Shown in pieces: positions 31,574-40,968 of a DNA stretch of 64,000 nucleotides (position 1 is its first letter; each line of letters opens with the position of its first letter). The DNA lies in assembly GCF_002934265.1 (NCBI RefSeq), contig NZ_PTIX01000005.1, forward strand, positions 372,001 to 436,000. Reading direction: 5' to 3'. The DNA comes from Actinokineospora auranticolor (GTDB lineage Bacteria > Actinomycetota > Actinomycetes > Mycobacteriales > Pseudonocardiaceae). The notes beneath the pieces are model-generated. The model was not told the origin of the DNA. It searched no databases and saw nothing but the letters and a program-made list of their open reading frames with translations. A program made the position numbers and the translations under genes.

Positions 31574-34500
31574 ATGGATGACGAGCGGGCGTTGGTGGAG
31601 CGGTTGCGGGCCGGGGAACCCGCGGCGCAGCGGGAACTGTTCGAGCGGTGGCGGCCGTGGTTGCGCGGCTTCTTCCGGTCCCGGGTGGACCCCGGCGAGG
31701 TGGAGGACCTGGCCAGTGAGGTCATCACCCGGGCGTTGGAGGGGCTGCGCGGCGGCCAGCGGCCCGAGGCGCTCGGCGCCTGGGGCGCGGGGATCGCCCG
31801 CAACGTGCTCCGGCGGTGGTACGAGCAGCGCAGCCGCCGTCCGACCGGGATGCCCGACGAGGTGGCTCAGCCGACCGCCGACCCGGCGTTCGACCTCGAC
31901 CGAACCGAGCTGCCCGACCAGCCCGAGCAGCTGGTCGTCCAGCTGGGCGAACGGCACCTGTGGAACACCGTGGTGGCGGCTGCCGACGGGCTCGGCGGTG
32001 AGCTGGCGCCGATCATGCGCACGCACATCGAGCTGACCCGCAGCCGGGGGCGGATGGTCGTCGGCACCGAGCTGGCGGCGGCCGTGGGGCGGCCGGTGGA
32101 CGTCGTCAACCGGCAGTTCCACCGCTCCCGGACCAAGCTGCTGGACATGCTGTCCGCGCTGGTCATCGCCCGCACCGGGCGCGGCGACTGCACCGCGCTG
32201 GTCGGCACCCTCGACGGTGTCCTGCGCCCCGACCAGCCCGTCGGCCGCGACCTGGTGCTGGACCCGACGCAGGCGCGGAAGGTGCTCAAGCACGCCGACG
32301 GCTGCCCGGCCTGCGCGCTGCGGGCCAAGCAGGCCAAGGACTTCAGCCGGTGGGCGCTGGGCCCGGGACTGGTCGGCCTGCCCGAGGACGACGACGAGCG
32401 CCGTCGCGCGGTCGCCGCCCTGTTCAGCCGCGCCGCCGAGGCACCCGCCGCGCCGGGGACGGTCGCCCTGGGCGCGGTGCCCGCGCCGCTCATCGCCGAC
32501 GAGTCGGGGCTGCTGGGTCGCGTCCGGACGGCGCTGGCGTCGAGGGTGGCCGCGGCACCCCGGCCGGACGCGGCGATCCGGTTCGTGCAGCACCACCCCG
32601 ACGTCGTCCAGCGGATCGTGGCGGTCACGGCGGGCGGTGTCGTGGTGACGGCGGCGGTCGTGCTGGCCGTGCTCGCGCCGGAAGGGGACTCGACGGCCGG
32701 GCCGGTCACGGGCGGACCGCCGACCAGCACCGTCGCGGGCGCCGACCCCGCGCGGCCCGGCGACGGCGTGAACCCGGTGGTGCCGGTCGCGGTGACCAGC
32801 GTGGCCACCACCGAGGCCGCCCCCACCGCCACCGGCCCCCAACCGACCCCGAACCCCACCACGACATCCCCGGCCCCCGCCCCGACCACGGGGACGACCC
32901 ACTCCACGGCCACGCCACCCACCACCACGGAACCCGGCAAGACCACCCCACAGCCGACGACAACTCCACCGCCGACCACCACCATGACCACCCCGCCGCC
33001 GACGACCACAACGACGACCACAACGACGACCACAACCCCGACGACCACAACCCCGACGACCACAACGTCACCACCGACGACCACAACCCCGCCGCCGGTG
33101 ACCACGACTCCGCCGCTGACTACGACAACCTCGCCGCCGACCACGACCACCCAGGCTCCGATGACCACAACGCCACCACCGGCCACTACGACCCCGCCAC
33201 CGACGACGACCACCCAGACGCCGACGACGACCACCCAGACGCCGACGACGACCACCCAGACGCCGACGACCACAACGCCCCCGCCGACTCCGACCACCAC
33301 CACGACCCCGGCGCCGACGACGACCACCCCACCACCCACCCCCGTCGGCGAGACCGTGGTCCTGGACGTCACCGGTCTGTCCTACGAGTCCTTCACCGTC
33401 TCCGGCCAACCCGGCGTGCTGGACGCCCGCCGCACCCACGAGCTACGGCTGACCCCCGGTCAGCACACCCTCACCGTCTCCGCAGGTGCCAAGGTCACCT
33501 TCGAGGTCACCGCCGACCACCACATCGCCTACGACCCCACCCTCCAGGGCACCCTCACCGGCGCGGGCACGTCCACCCTGGCCGTGCACGGGCACGAGTT
33601 GACCCTCGACACCACCGACCTCGACTACGAGAACGTCACGGTCACCGGCACCGGCTGGCTCCCCTACGACCCGGCCCGCCGCCGGTCCCTGCTGCCCGGA
33701 AAGCACTTCGTGGTCCCCGCCGCGGGCAACCAGATCCCGTTCACCGTCACCGGCGACGGCCACGTCGTCTACGACCTCGCCCTCCAAGGCACCCTCACCG
33801 GCGCGGGCACCTCCACCCTGGCCGTCCACGGGCACACGATCACCCTGGACACCACCGGGCTGGACTACCGCGCCACCTCCGTCGCGGGCACCGGCTGGCC
33901 GGTCTACCGTCCCGTCAGCACCCGACGGCTGCTCCCCGGCTCGTACTCGCTCGTCGCCAACAACGGCAACTCCGTCCCGTTCACCGTCACCGACAGCGGG
34001 GACGTCACCTACGCCACGAACCTGGAGGGCCTGCTCACCGGCGCCGGCAGCCCGACCCTCGCCGCGCACGGGCGGCCCGTGGTCCTCGACACCACCGAAC
34101 TGGACCACGCCAACTCGACCATCAACGGCGCCGCGTGGCCGCCGAGGCAGACAACGCGCACCTACCGGGTCCTACCCGGAAACCAGAACGTGGCCACGAC
34201 GAGCGGGCACCTCGTCCCGTTCCGCGTCACCCTCGACGGGAAGATCCAGTACGACGACCCACAAGCGGGCCTGCTCACCGGCGCGGGCACCTCGACCGTT
34301 GCCGTGCACGGTCTCCCCGTCCGCGTCGACGTGTCCGATGTGGACTACTACAACATGACCGTCAACGCCGCCGGGTGGCAGACCGCGACCACGGTGCGCA
34401 CCTACCGGCTCCTGCCCGGCGCGCACCGCGTCGACGCCCCCAACGGCAACTTCGTCCCGTTCACCCTCACCCGCTCGGGCACCGTCGAGTTCGACCCGTC

Positions 34501-36238
34501 CGCGGCGGGCGTCCTCACCGTGAGCGGGTCCGCCCTGGTCGTCCACGGCGTCCCGATCACCCTCGACAACCGGGACATCAGCTACGCCAACACGACCCTC
34601 GGCGGCGTCGCCATGCACGTCCCCGCCGCGACCCACACCTTCCGCGTGCTTCCCGGCAACCACACCGTCGTGACCAGCAACTCCGTCACCGTCCCGTTCA
34701 CCGTCACCACCGGGGGCCGGGTCGCCTACGACCCGGCCCTGGAGGGCAGGCTCACCGGTACCGGCACGGATACCGTCGCCGTGCACGGCTCCGAGGTCAC
34801 CATCGATACCACCGGCGTGGACTGGACTTCTACGACCGTGCCCGGAATGTCCTCGTGGAACGGTCACACGACAAGAACGCTGAAACTGCTCCCCGGCAAG
34901 CACGCCATCTTCGGCCCGGGCAGCGTGACCCTCGCCTTCCAGGTGACCGATACCGGCGCGGTGACCTACGACCCCGCTCTGGGGCGGGTCCTGGCGGGCG
35001 CGGGCACGTCAACCCTGGCCGTGCGCGGCTTCCCGATCACCTTCGACACACGCGGCCTGGACTACGGCAACGTGTCGGTCAGCGGCTCGGGATGGCCCGC
35101 GTACCAACCCGTCGTCACCAGGGCGTTGATCCCCGGCTCGTACTCGCTCGTCGCCAACAACGGCAACTCCGTCCCCTTCACCATCACCGAAGACGGCCAC
35201 ATCGCCTACGCCGCGAACCTGGAGGGCCTGCTCACCGGCGCGGGCAGCACCACACTCGCCGCGCACGGACTGCCCGTCACGCTCGACACCACCGACCTCG
35301 ACCACGCGCAGGTGACCCTGAGCGGCGCGGGATGGCCGCCCAAGCAGGCCGTCCGGACCTTCCGGATGCTGCCGGGCAACCAGGCCGTGCTCACCTCGAG
35401 CGGACACTCACTGCCGTTCCGGCTGACCGCGGACGGAAAGGTCGAGTACGACGCGACCGAGACGGGCCTGCTCTCCGGCGCCGGGACATCGACTGTCGCG
35501 GTGCACGGTCTGCCGATCCAAGTCGACGTGTCCGATGTGGACTACTACACGATGACCATCAACTCGGTCGGCGCGCAGACACCCCAGGCCGTGCGCACGT
35601 ACCGACTCCTCCCTGGCGCGCACCGCGTCGACGCGCCCAACGGCAACGCGGTGCCGTTCGCGGTGACGCGAGACGGCCGGATCGAGTACGACCGGTCCGT
35701 GGACGGCCTGCTCACCGGCCGGGGCACCACCACGGTCGCCGTGCACGGATACCCGGTCACCCTCGACGCCCGGGACCTCACCTACACCAACGTCACCGCG
35801 GGTGGTGTCGCCTTCCACACCGCCGCGCCCACGCACACCTTCCGGCTGCTGCCCGGCGCGCAGACGCTGCTCACCGCCGCCGGGGTCAAGGTTCCCTTCA
35901 CCTTCGCCGCCGACGGAACCGTGCACTACGACACCGGACTGGCGGGAACCCTGACGGGCGGAGGCACCGCCACCCTCGCCGCGCACGGGCGGGAGATCAC
36001 CATCGACGCGCGGGACAGCGGGTGGCAGTCCGTCGTCATCACCGGCGTCGGCGTGATGAACGCGCGGCAGCCGAACGCGGTGCGACTGCTGCCGGGTGAC
36101 CACGTCGTCGTCGCCCCCGGCAACGTCAACCGCCCGTTCCAGGTGACCGAGGCGGGCACGGTCGAGTACGCGACAAGCCTCGACACCGTATTCGCCGGCC
36201 GCGGCACGGCAACGCTACTCGTCCGCAAACCGGCCTGA
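31574..36238 (+). CDS. Membrane-spanning ECF sigma factor fused to anti-sigma zinc motif and extracellular repeats
   Basis: A 1554-residue single chain. Residues 1-175 are an ECF sigma factor: region 2 (FFRSRVDPGEVEDLASEVITRAL) and region 4 (a helix-turn-helix near ELAAAVGRPVDVVNRQFHRS). His240, Cys244 and Cys247 (HADGCPAC) form the HX3CX2C motif of zinc anti-sigma factors. Residues 348-370 are one hydrophobic helix, followed by a Thr/Pro linker (413-590) and twelve repeats of about 80 residues, each ending near LTGAGTSTLAVHG, that fill 591-1550. The sigma part would be cytoplasmic and the repeats outside, so the chain could be a self-inhibited, membrane-tethered sigma factor released on sensing the wall or a ligand. 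ATG 31574 has GGAGG 5 nt upstream; the open frame extends 99 nt further. Fused sigma/anti-sigma proteins are known in actinomycetes; I do not recognise this repeat. Confidence 0.88.
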   Translation: MDDERALVERLRAGEPAAQRELFERWRPWLRGFFRSRVDPGEVEDLASEVITRALEGLRGGQRPEALGAWGAGIARNVLRRWYEQRSRRPTGMPDEVAQPTADPAFDLDRTELPDQPEQLVVQLGERHLWNTVVAAADGLGGELAPIMRTHIELTRSRGRMVVGTELAAAVGRPVDVVNRQFHRSRTKLLDMLSALVIARTGRGDCTALVGTLDGVLRPDQPVGRDLVLDPTQARKVLKHADGCPACALRAKQAKDFSRWALGPGLVGLPEDDDERRRAVAALFSRAAEAPAAPGTVALGAVPAPLIADESGLLGRVRTALASRVAAAPRPDAAIRFVQHHPDVVQRIVAVTAGGVVVTAAVVLAVLAPEGDSTAGPVTGGPPTSTVAGADPARPGDGVNPVVPVAVTSVATTEAAPTATGPQPTPNPTTTSPAPAPTTGTTHSTATPPTTTEPGKTTPQPTTTPPPTTTMTTPPPTTTTTTTTTTTTPTTTTPTTTTSPPTTTTPPPVTTTPPLTTTTSPPTTTTQAPMTTTPPPATTTPPPTTTTQTPTTTTQTPTTTTQTPTTTTPPPTPTTTTTPAPTTTTPPPTPVGETVVLDVTGLSYESFTVSGQPGVLDARRTHELRLTPGQHTLTVSAGAKVTFEVTADHHIAYDPTLQGTLTGAGTSTLAVHGHELTLDTTDLDYENVTVTGTGWLPYDPARRRSLLPGKHFVVPAAGNQIPFTVTGDGHVVYDLALQGTLTGAGTSTLAVHGHTITLDTTGLDYRATSVAGTGWPVYRPVSTRRLLPGSYSLVANNGNSVPFTVTDSGDVTYATNLEGLLTGAGSPTLAAHGRPVVLDTTELDHANSTINGAAWPPRQTTRTYRVLPGNQNVATTSGHLVPFRVTLDGKIQYDDPQAGLLTGAGTSTVAVHGLPVRVDVSDVDYYNMTVNAAGWQTATTVRTYRLLPGAHRVDAPNGNFVPFTLTRSGTVEFDPSAAGVLTVSGSALVVHGVPITLDNRDISYANTTLGGVAMHVPAATHTFRVLPGNHTVVTSNSVTVPFTVTTGGRVAYDPALEGRLTGTGTDTVAVHGSEVTIDTTGVDWTSTTVPGMSSWNGHTTRTLKLLPGKHAIFGPGSVTLAFQVTDTGAVTYDPALGRVLAGAGTSTLAVRGFPITFDTRGLDYGNVSVSGSGWPAYQPVVTRALIPGSYSLVANNGNSVPFTITEDGHIAYAANLEGLLTGAGSTTLAAHGLPVTLDTTDLDHAQVTLSGAGWPPKQAVRTFRMLPGNQAVLTSSGHSLPFRLTADGKVEYDATETGLLSGAGTSTVAVHGLPIQVDVSDVDYYTMTINSVGAQTPQAVRTYRLLPGAHRVDAPNGNAVPFAVTRDGRIEYDRSVDGLLTGRGTTTVAVHGYPVTLDARDLTYTNVTAGGVAFHTAAPTHTFRLLPGAQTLLTAAGVKVPFTFAADGTVHYDTGLAGTLTGGGTATLAAHGREITIDARDSGWQSVVITGVGVMNARQPNAVRLLPGDHVVVAPGNVNRPFQVTEAGTVEYATSLDTVFAGRGTATLLVRKPA
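32811..33343 (+). repeat. Low-complexity Thr/Pro-coding repeats within the sigma-fusion gene
   Basis: The linker is made of ACNACC-type codon runs. A 21-bp unit (GACGACGACCACCCAGACGCC) is repeated three times in tandem at about 33201-33263, and ACGACCACA units repeat around 33000-33070. All stay in frame, so the length can vary without disrupting the gene. Confidence 0.85.
33344..36235 (+). repeat. Twelve tandem 80-residue (about 240-bp) coding repeats
   Basis: Each unit begins near a VxLDTTxLDY stretch, has a central LLPG and a VPFTVT strand, and ends LTGAGTSTLAVHG. Units 3 to 6 resemble 8 to 11 more closely than their neighbours (for example SYSLVANNGNSVPFT in units 3 and 8, and HRVDAPNGN in 5 and 10), showing duplication of a five-unit block of about 1.2 kb. 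Confidence 0.85.
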
Positions 36239-36249
36239 CAGCACGAGAA

Positions 36250-36278
36250 GGGGCCCGGCGACGAGATCGCCGGGCCCC
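36250..36278. terminator. 12-bp perfect hairpin between convergent genes
   Basis: GGGGCCCGGCGA (36250-36261) pairs with 36267-36278 across CGAGA. It follows the sigma-fusion gene and faces the end of the cyclase-like gene. Confidence 0.8.
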
Positions 36279-36287
36279 TGCCGGCGT

Positions 36288-36881
36288 TCAGTGCGCGACG
36301 AGCAGGCGGGCGTGCAGGTCCGCCTCCTTGACCACGATGCGCACCGGCACGTACGCCCCGGGGTCGATGCCCCGGTACCCGTGCCGGACAACGGACTCGT
36401 GGATCTCCTCCGAGACCACGACCACGAGATCGGCCTCCGGCGACCGGTCCAGCTCCACGTACAGCGGCTCCCCGTTCACCAGCCTGCACGCCTTGACGAC
36501 CTCGGTGCTCACCCAGCCGACCTCGCTGCGCAGCACCTCACCCGCGTGCACGGCCATCCGCACCCGGATCCGCAGCCGCGCCGCGACCACCGAGTTGTAC
36601 TCGCGCAACCCGGCCGCCAGCCGCGGCACCACCGGGTCCAGCAGGTCCACCTTGGATATCCCCGGTGGCACCAGGATGATCATCCCGTCCCCGGTGCCCT
36701 CCACCCGCAGCCGCCACCACGGTATCCCGGCGTCGCGGAAAGCCGCCCGCACCAGCAGGTCCAGCGCTCGGCGCGCGCGAACCTGCCCGAGGTTGTCCCA
36801 CCGCGACGACCCCACCATGTCGACCACCACGATCGACCGGTGCTTCGGCCCGCCCCGGCCGGTCCACTGCCGTACCACCAT
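36288..36881 (-). CDS. Class III nucleotidyl cyclase-like protein
   Basis: A 197-residue protein with the outline of a cyclase homology domain. RSIVVVDMVGSSRWDN has the first metal Asp position, GTGDGMIILVP the second (GD), and RIRVRMAVHAGEV the conserved strand that follows. The purine-recognition Lys before GTGD is replaced by Glu, and the usual NxAARL segment near the transition-state Asn/Arg is not recognisable (WVSTEVVKACRLVN instead). It could be a sensor, a degenerate cyclase or an enzyme with other specificity. ATG 36881 gives a compact domain; the upstream frame contains the hairpin at 36961-36990. No membrane segment. Confidence 0.7.
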   Translation of the reverse strand: MVVRQWTGRGGPKHRSIVVVDMVGSSRWDNLGQVRARRALDLLVRAAFRDAGIPWWRLRVEGTGDGMIILVPPGISKVDLLDPVVPRLAAGLREYNSVVAARLRIRVRMAVHAGEVLRSEVGWVSTEVVKACRLVNGEPLYVELDRSPEADLVVVVSEEIHESVVRHGYRGIDPGAYVPVRIVVKEADLHARLLVAH

Positions 36882-36960
36882 CGCCCCGCTCCCTCCTCGG
36901 TTTGACGGTGTTGTGCCGAGTGGAGTGCGGTTCTCCCCGGGATGTCCGCGAAAGACGAAG

Positions 36961-36990
36961 GTGGGGTGGGACCCCACGGTCCCACCCCAC
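36961..36990 (-). terminator. 13-bp perfect hairpin after the double-protease gene
   Basis: GTGGGGTGGGACC (36961-36973) pairs exactly with 36978-36990 across CCAC. It is 36 bp beyond the stop of the M4-M28 gene and upstream of the cyclase-like gene on the same strand. Confidence 0.75.
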
Positions 36991-37025
36991 CTATGCGGCA
37001 CTACCTACCAGACTGCCCTGCCCGG

Positions 37026-40000
37026 TCAGCTGGTCTGCAGGGCCACGTCGTCGATGAGGAAGCTCGTCTGCAGGCTCGCGTCCTCAACACCGTTGAACTT
37101 GACCGTCACCGACTGGCCCGCGTACTGGCCGACGTTGATGGTGCGCTGGACGTAGCCGCCACCGGCGTCGGTGTTCGAGTAGGTCGCCACGGTCGCGTTG
37201 TTGACCGTCACGGTCAGGCGGTCGTAGGCGACGCTCTCGGTCTCCGCGGTGGTGATCCGCAGCCAGTAGGTCAGCGTCGAGTTGGTGCAGCCCGACGGGA
37301 TGCTGACGGTCTGCGCCGCGCTGTCGGTGCGGGGGCTGCCCCACCCGTTCAGCCACGCCTTCCAGGAGCCGGTGCGGGCCGCCTCCTGCGCCGAGCTGTC
37401 GACCACCCCGGAGGTGGTGGTCCACGGCGCGGTGCCGCTCTCGAAGCCGCCGTTCTGGATGACGTTGGCGCCCGAGCAGGTGCCCGGGTTGGTGCCCACG
37501 GTCAGCGTGAACGTCGCCGAGCGGGTCGCGGTGCCGACACCGGAGATGGTGATCGGGTAGGTGCCCGGCGCCACCGAGGACCCGACGGAGATGGACGCCG
37601 CGGCCGACGAACCGGTCTGCACCGAGGTCGGGTTGAAGGACACCGTGACGCCCGTGGGCGCGCCGGTGGCCGACAGGGTCACGGTCTGCGCCGCCCCGGA
37701 CGTGGTCTGGGTCGACACCGTGGTGCTCGCCGTGCCACCCGGCTGGACCGAGGTGGAGGTCGGGCTCAGCGCCACCGAGAAGTCCTGGCCCGGCTGCGGC
37801 GTGCTGGTGACGGCCTGCTTCCACAGCGCGTAGGCGATGCCGTCCGAGGCGCGGTCCAGGTGCGTCGTGCTGATGTTGCTCGTGTTGTCGCACGCCGAGT
37901 GGTAGCAGGAGTCGTACGCCGAGTTGGCCGTGCCGCCCCACTTGGTGGCCTGCGCCGAGGTCTTGCGGGCGGAGGCGCCGGTGGCGTAGCCGGAGGACGG
38001 GATGCCCGCCTGCTGGAAGGAGTAGTCGTCGGAGCGGCCCGCGCCCTCGACGTTCTCCTCCGGGGCCAGGTTCAGCGAGGTCCAGTACTCCCGCAGCGGC
38101 TGCGACTGGGTGGTGTTGATGTTGTTGATGAAGTACCCGCCGTTGCGGGACCCGATCATGTCGAAGTTGTAGTACGCCTTGATCGCGGTCCGCTGCGCGG
38201 CGGTCAGCTGGCCGACGTAGAACTTCGAGCCGTTGAGGCCCTGCTCCTCGTCGGTCCACCAGCCGAACCGGACGTGCTTGGCCATGGTCGGGTTCTTCGC
38301 GGCCAGCTGGAGCGCGACCTCGAGGAGGGCGGCCGAGCCGGAGCCGTTGTCGTTGATGCCCGGGCCCGCGGCCACGCCGTCGAGGTGGGCGCCGAACATG
38401 ATCGTCTGGTTGGCGTCGCCGCCCGGCCAGTCGGCGATCAGGTTGTTGGACCGGTAGGTGCAGCCCGAGGAGCAGGTCTGCTCGACCACGGAGTAGCCCG
38501 CCGCCTGCAGCTTGCCCTTGATGTAGGCCACGGACGCGGTGTAGCCCGCGCTACCGGCGCGGCGGTTGCCGCCGTTCTGCGACGCGATGGTGCCCAGCTG
38601 CGACAGGTGCGCGGAGACCGCGTTCACGTCGATGTTCGGCGCGGTCGGGTCCGGGTCGGGGCCGCCGCCACCGGTCACGGTCAGGCTGTACGTCGCGGTG
38701 TGGCTGGTGGCGCCCGCCGCGGTGACCGTGATGGTGTAGGTGCCGTTGGCGACCGTCGAGGCGACGTTCACCGTGGCGGTCGAGGACGCGCCGGTCTGCA
38801 CCGAGGACGGGGTGAACGACACGGTCACGCCGCTGGGCTGGCCCGAGGCGGACAGGGTGACGTTCTGCGCCGAGCCCGAGGTCGTCTGGGTGGCGACCTG
38901 GAAGGTGGCGGAGTTGCCCTTGACGACCGAGCCCGAGGACGGGTTCAGCGACAGCGAGAACTCGTTGCCGGGCGTGCCGGTGCAGGTGGGCTCACCGGTC
39001 TGCGCGGGCATGGTGATCGCGTCCCACGCGGCCTTGGTCTTGTTGAACAGACCACAGGTCGAGTCCAGGTTCTTCGCCGCGGTGAGCGTCGCGATCCGGT
39101 ACTTGCGGTGCGTCATGCCGGAGGTCTTGAGCAGCATGCCGCCGTAGAAGATCTTGCCCGCGTTCTGGATGCCCACACCGGTCAGCGTGGTGTTGTTGCA
39201 CGTCGGGCTGGTCGGCTTGCCGCCGCCCGGGTTCGTGCCCTCCGCGAGGAGGTAGAACCAGTGGTTCAGCGGGCCCGCCGCCTTGTGCACCTCGGTGTTG
39301 GGGATCGAGGAGCTGTAGCAGTTCGGGTCGCTGTTGACCAGCGAGGGGTTGTACATGTTCCGGATGGGACCGCGGCCCTGCAGGTTGATGGTCTCGCCGA
39401 CCAGGTAGTCCGCCGGGTCCTTCGGGTTGTTGGCGTAGGCCTCGGTCAGCGCGCCGAAGATGTCACCGGTCGCCTCGCCGAGCCCGGCCTCCTGGGAGGT
39501 GCCGCCCGGGGTGTTCTGGTCGAGACCGTGGCCGTACTCGTGGCCGGTCACGTCCATGCCCGCGATCCACTTGTTGGCCGAGTTGTAGCCGATGGTGATC
39601 GTGGAGCCGTCCCAGTAGGCGTTCTGCTGGTTCAGGCCGACCTTGCCGGGCCAGCTGCGGCCCGAGCCGGTGTGGCCGTTGCGGCCCAGCCAGTCGCGCA
39701 GCATGTTCCACTCCTGCTGCGCGCCGTAGAGCAGGTCACCGCAGCCGGTCTCGCGGCTGGTGGCGTTGCCGGTGCCCCAGGAGTCGGTCGATTTCGAGAA
39801 GACCTGGCCGCCGCTGTAGTCCGAGCACTGCAGGCCCGGGCGGTTGGGGTCGACCATGCGGTAGGTGCCACCGGAGTTGGTGGTGTCGATGGTGACGTTG
39901 CCGTTCCACTCGCTGTTCAGCGTGCCGTGGGCGGCGTCCTCGACCTTGTCCAGCACCGCGCCGGAGTTGGCGTCGACCCAGACCGTCAGGTGGCTCGGGC

Positions 40001-40529
40001 CACCCTCCTTGGTGCTGCCGACGACGAGGTGCTCCCACGCCAGGGCGGGCTTGTCGGCGGTGACCTTGACGACCAGGCGGGCGGACTCGACCTTGGTGGT
40101 CTTGCCCTGCAGGCCGCGCGAGGTCGCCTCGGCGGCGGCCTTGGTGACCCGCGCGGTGGTGCCGGGGACGGCCACCTTCGCCTTGGTCGCGGCCATCACG
40201 GCCTGCACGCGCCCCTGGCCGTCGGCCAGGACCGTGGCGTCGCCGCCGACGACCGGTAAGCCGCGGTAGCTGCGCTGGTAGCTCACCGAGTACAGGTTGT
40301 TGAGGTACGGCGTGACCAGGTCGCGCGCGTAGCTCTCGTCCGGGCCCTTGGCCAGGGCGTCCAAGCCGCTGCTCGCGGCCACGTCGGCCGCGGAGACGGC
40401 CAGCGCCTGCGGGCTCTGGCCCTGGGGTTGCTGGCCTTCACTGGCCGATACCGGGCTGACGGTCAGGGCGACCGCCGTCCCGGCCAGCACGGCGAGGGCG
40501 ACACCGGCCGCCATCGTTCTGCGCTTCAT
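37026..40529 (-). CDS. Secreted double protease: M4 (thermolysin-like) fused to M28 aminopeptidase
   Basis: An 1167-residue exported protein. After a signal peptide ([23 protein letters not shown]) comes an FTP-type propeptide, then an M4 metalloprotease with HEYGH (about 329-333), the third ligand in GEATGD and the catalytic-support His in [15 protein letters not shown] first Ig-like domain starts near 523. The M28 domain carries His in FGAHLDGV (about 714), Asp in [13 protein letters not shown], Glu-Glu in WTDEEQG, Asp in NFDMIGS and His in CYHSACD. A second Ig-like domain (about 913-1010) and a C-terminal jelly-roll starting [11 protein letters not shown] follow. Endo- and exopeptidase activity would thus act in one secreted chain. 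ATG 40529 chosen for the signal peptide; an in-frame codon upstream adds a non-signal stretch. Confidence 0.93.
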   Translation of the reverse strand: MKRRTMAAGVALAVLAGTAVALTVSPVSASEGQQPQGQSPQALAVSAADVAASSGLDALAKGPDESYARDLVTPYLNNLYSVSYQRSYRGLPVVGGDATVLADGQGRVQAVMAATKAKVAVPGTTARVTKAAAEATSRGLQGKTTKVESARLVVKVTADKPALAWEHLVVGSTKEGGPSHLTVWVDANSGAVLDKVEDAAHGTLNSEWNGNVTIDTTNSGGTYRMVDPNRPGLQCSDYSGGQVFSKSTDSWGTGNATSRETGCGDLLYGAQQEWNMLRDWLGRNGHTGSGRSWPGKVGLNQQNAYWDGSTITIGYNSANKWIAGMDVTGHEYGHGLDQNTPGGTSQEAGLGEATGDIFGALTEAYANNPKDPADYLVGETINLQGRGPIRNMYNPSLVNSDPNCYSSSIPNTEVHKAAGPLNHWFYLLAEGTNPGGGKPTSPTCNNTTLTGVGIQNAGKIFYGGMLLKTSGMTHRKYRIATLTAAKNLDSTCGLFNKTKAAWDAITMPAQTGEPTCTGTPGNEFSLSLNPSSGSVVKGNSATFQVATQTTSGSAQNVTLSASGQPSGVTVSFTPSSVQTGASSTATVNVASTVANGTYTITVTAAGATSHTATYSLTVTGGGGPDPDPTAPNIDVNAVSAHLSQLGTIASQNGGNRRAGSAGYTASVAYIKGKLQAAGYSVVEQTCSSGCTYRSNNLIADWPGGDANQTIMFGAHLDGVAAGPGINDNGSGSAALLEVALQLAAKNPTMAKHVRFGWWTDEEQGLNGSKFYVGQLTAAQRTAIKAYYNFDMIGSRNGGYFINNINTTQSQPLREYWTSLNLAPEENVEGAGRSDDYSFQQAGIPSSGYATGASARKTSAQATKWGGTANSAYDSCYHSACDNTSNISTTHLDRASDGIAYALWKQAVTSTPQPGQDFSVALSPTSTSVQPGGTASTTVSTQTTSGAAQTVTLSATGAPTGVTVSFNPTSVQTGSSAAASISVGSSVAPGTYPITISGVGTATRSATFTLTVGTNPGTCSGANVIQNGGFESGTAPWTTTSGVVDSSAQEAARTGSWKAWLNGWGSPRTDSAAQTVSIPSGCTNSTLTYWLRITTAETESVAYDRLTVTVNNATVATYSNTDAGGGYVQRTINVGQYAGQSVTVKFNGVEDASLQTSFLIDDVALQTS

Positions 40530-40968
40530 CGAATGCTCCTTAGTGCAGGGTTGCGCACGGCACGGCCGGTTTCCGCCTCGTGGGCAGAGCAGAACACCGC
40601 TGGAGTGGAGTGGGACGACACCGAGCGCGGTGAGCATCGAACTTGGTCAACCAACAGTCAAGAGATCGAAAACTCCACTTGCCAATTGTCAAAGATTTGG
40701 CAAATCTTCGTCGACGCCGCGTGGTGCCGCCTTGGGCTGTTCGGATCAGGGCATCGGCTGGTGGGGGCGCTGGTATCGAGCGCGGTCACCGGTGGTGTCC
40801 GAGTGGGGATCAAGCAAACCGATGGTCAAGGAAATCCCATTAACAGGGATGGTCTGCCAGGTTCCGACCGCGCTGTCTGGGGCGTGAAACTGCTGGAGGG
40901 CCGAGAAGATCGGCACCCGGCCCTCGGACCCTGGTCGGACGTACAGCGGACGGTCCACAGTGGTAAAT
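40530..40968. other. Intergenic region between divergent double-protease and deacetylase genes
   Basis: No gene seen. It holds AT-rich dyads at 40679-40708: TTGCCAA pairs with TTGGCAA (40679-40685, 40697-40703), and AAGATTT-GGC-AAATCTT is a perfect 7-bp repeat (40692-40708). These sit about 150 bp before the protease start and could bind a repressor. TACAGC at 40942-40947 may be the -10 box of the deacetylase gene. Confidence 0.5.
40692..40708. promoter_or_regulatory. Perfect dyad AAGATTT-N3-AAATCTT
   Basis: The 7-bp arms around GGC overlap a second repeat (TTGCCAA/TTGGCAA) in a strongly AT-rich patch, unusual in this genome. No other copy was seen in the window. Confidence 0.45.

Noticed and set aside
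29885-32902. Upstream extension of the LLM gene to 1005 codons
   Set aside because: The added part is antisense to the sigma-fusion gene and has no family similarity; a good ribosome-binding site precedes GTG 30913.
33000-33330. Tandem ACGACCACA-type runs as a minisatellite or CRISPR-like array
   Set aside because: The repeats are in frame and encode the Thr/Pro linker; no regular spacers are present.
32350-36099. Long alternative-frame ORF inside the sigma-fusion gene
   Set aside because: Its product is Arg/His/Pro-rich low-complexity typical of a shadow frame in high-GC DNA, while the chosen frame shows domains and repeats.
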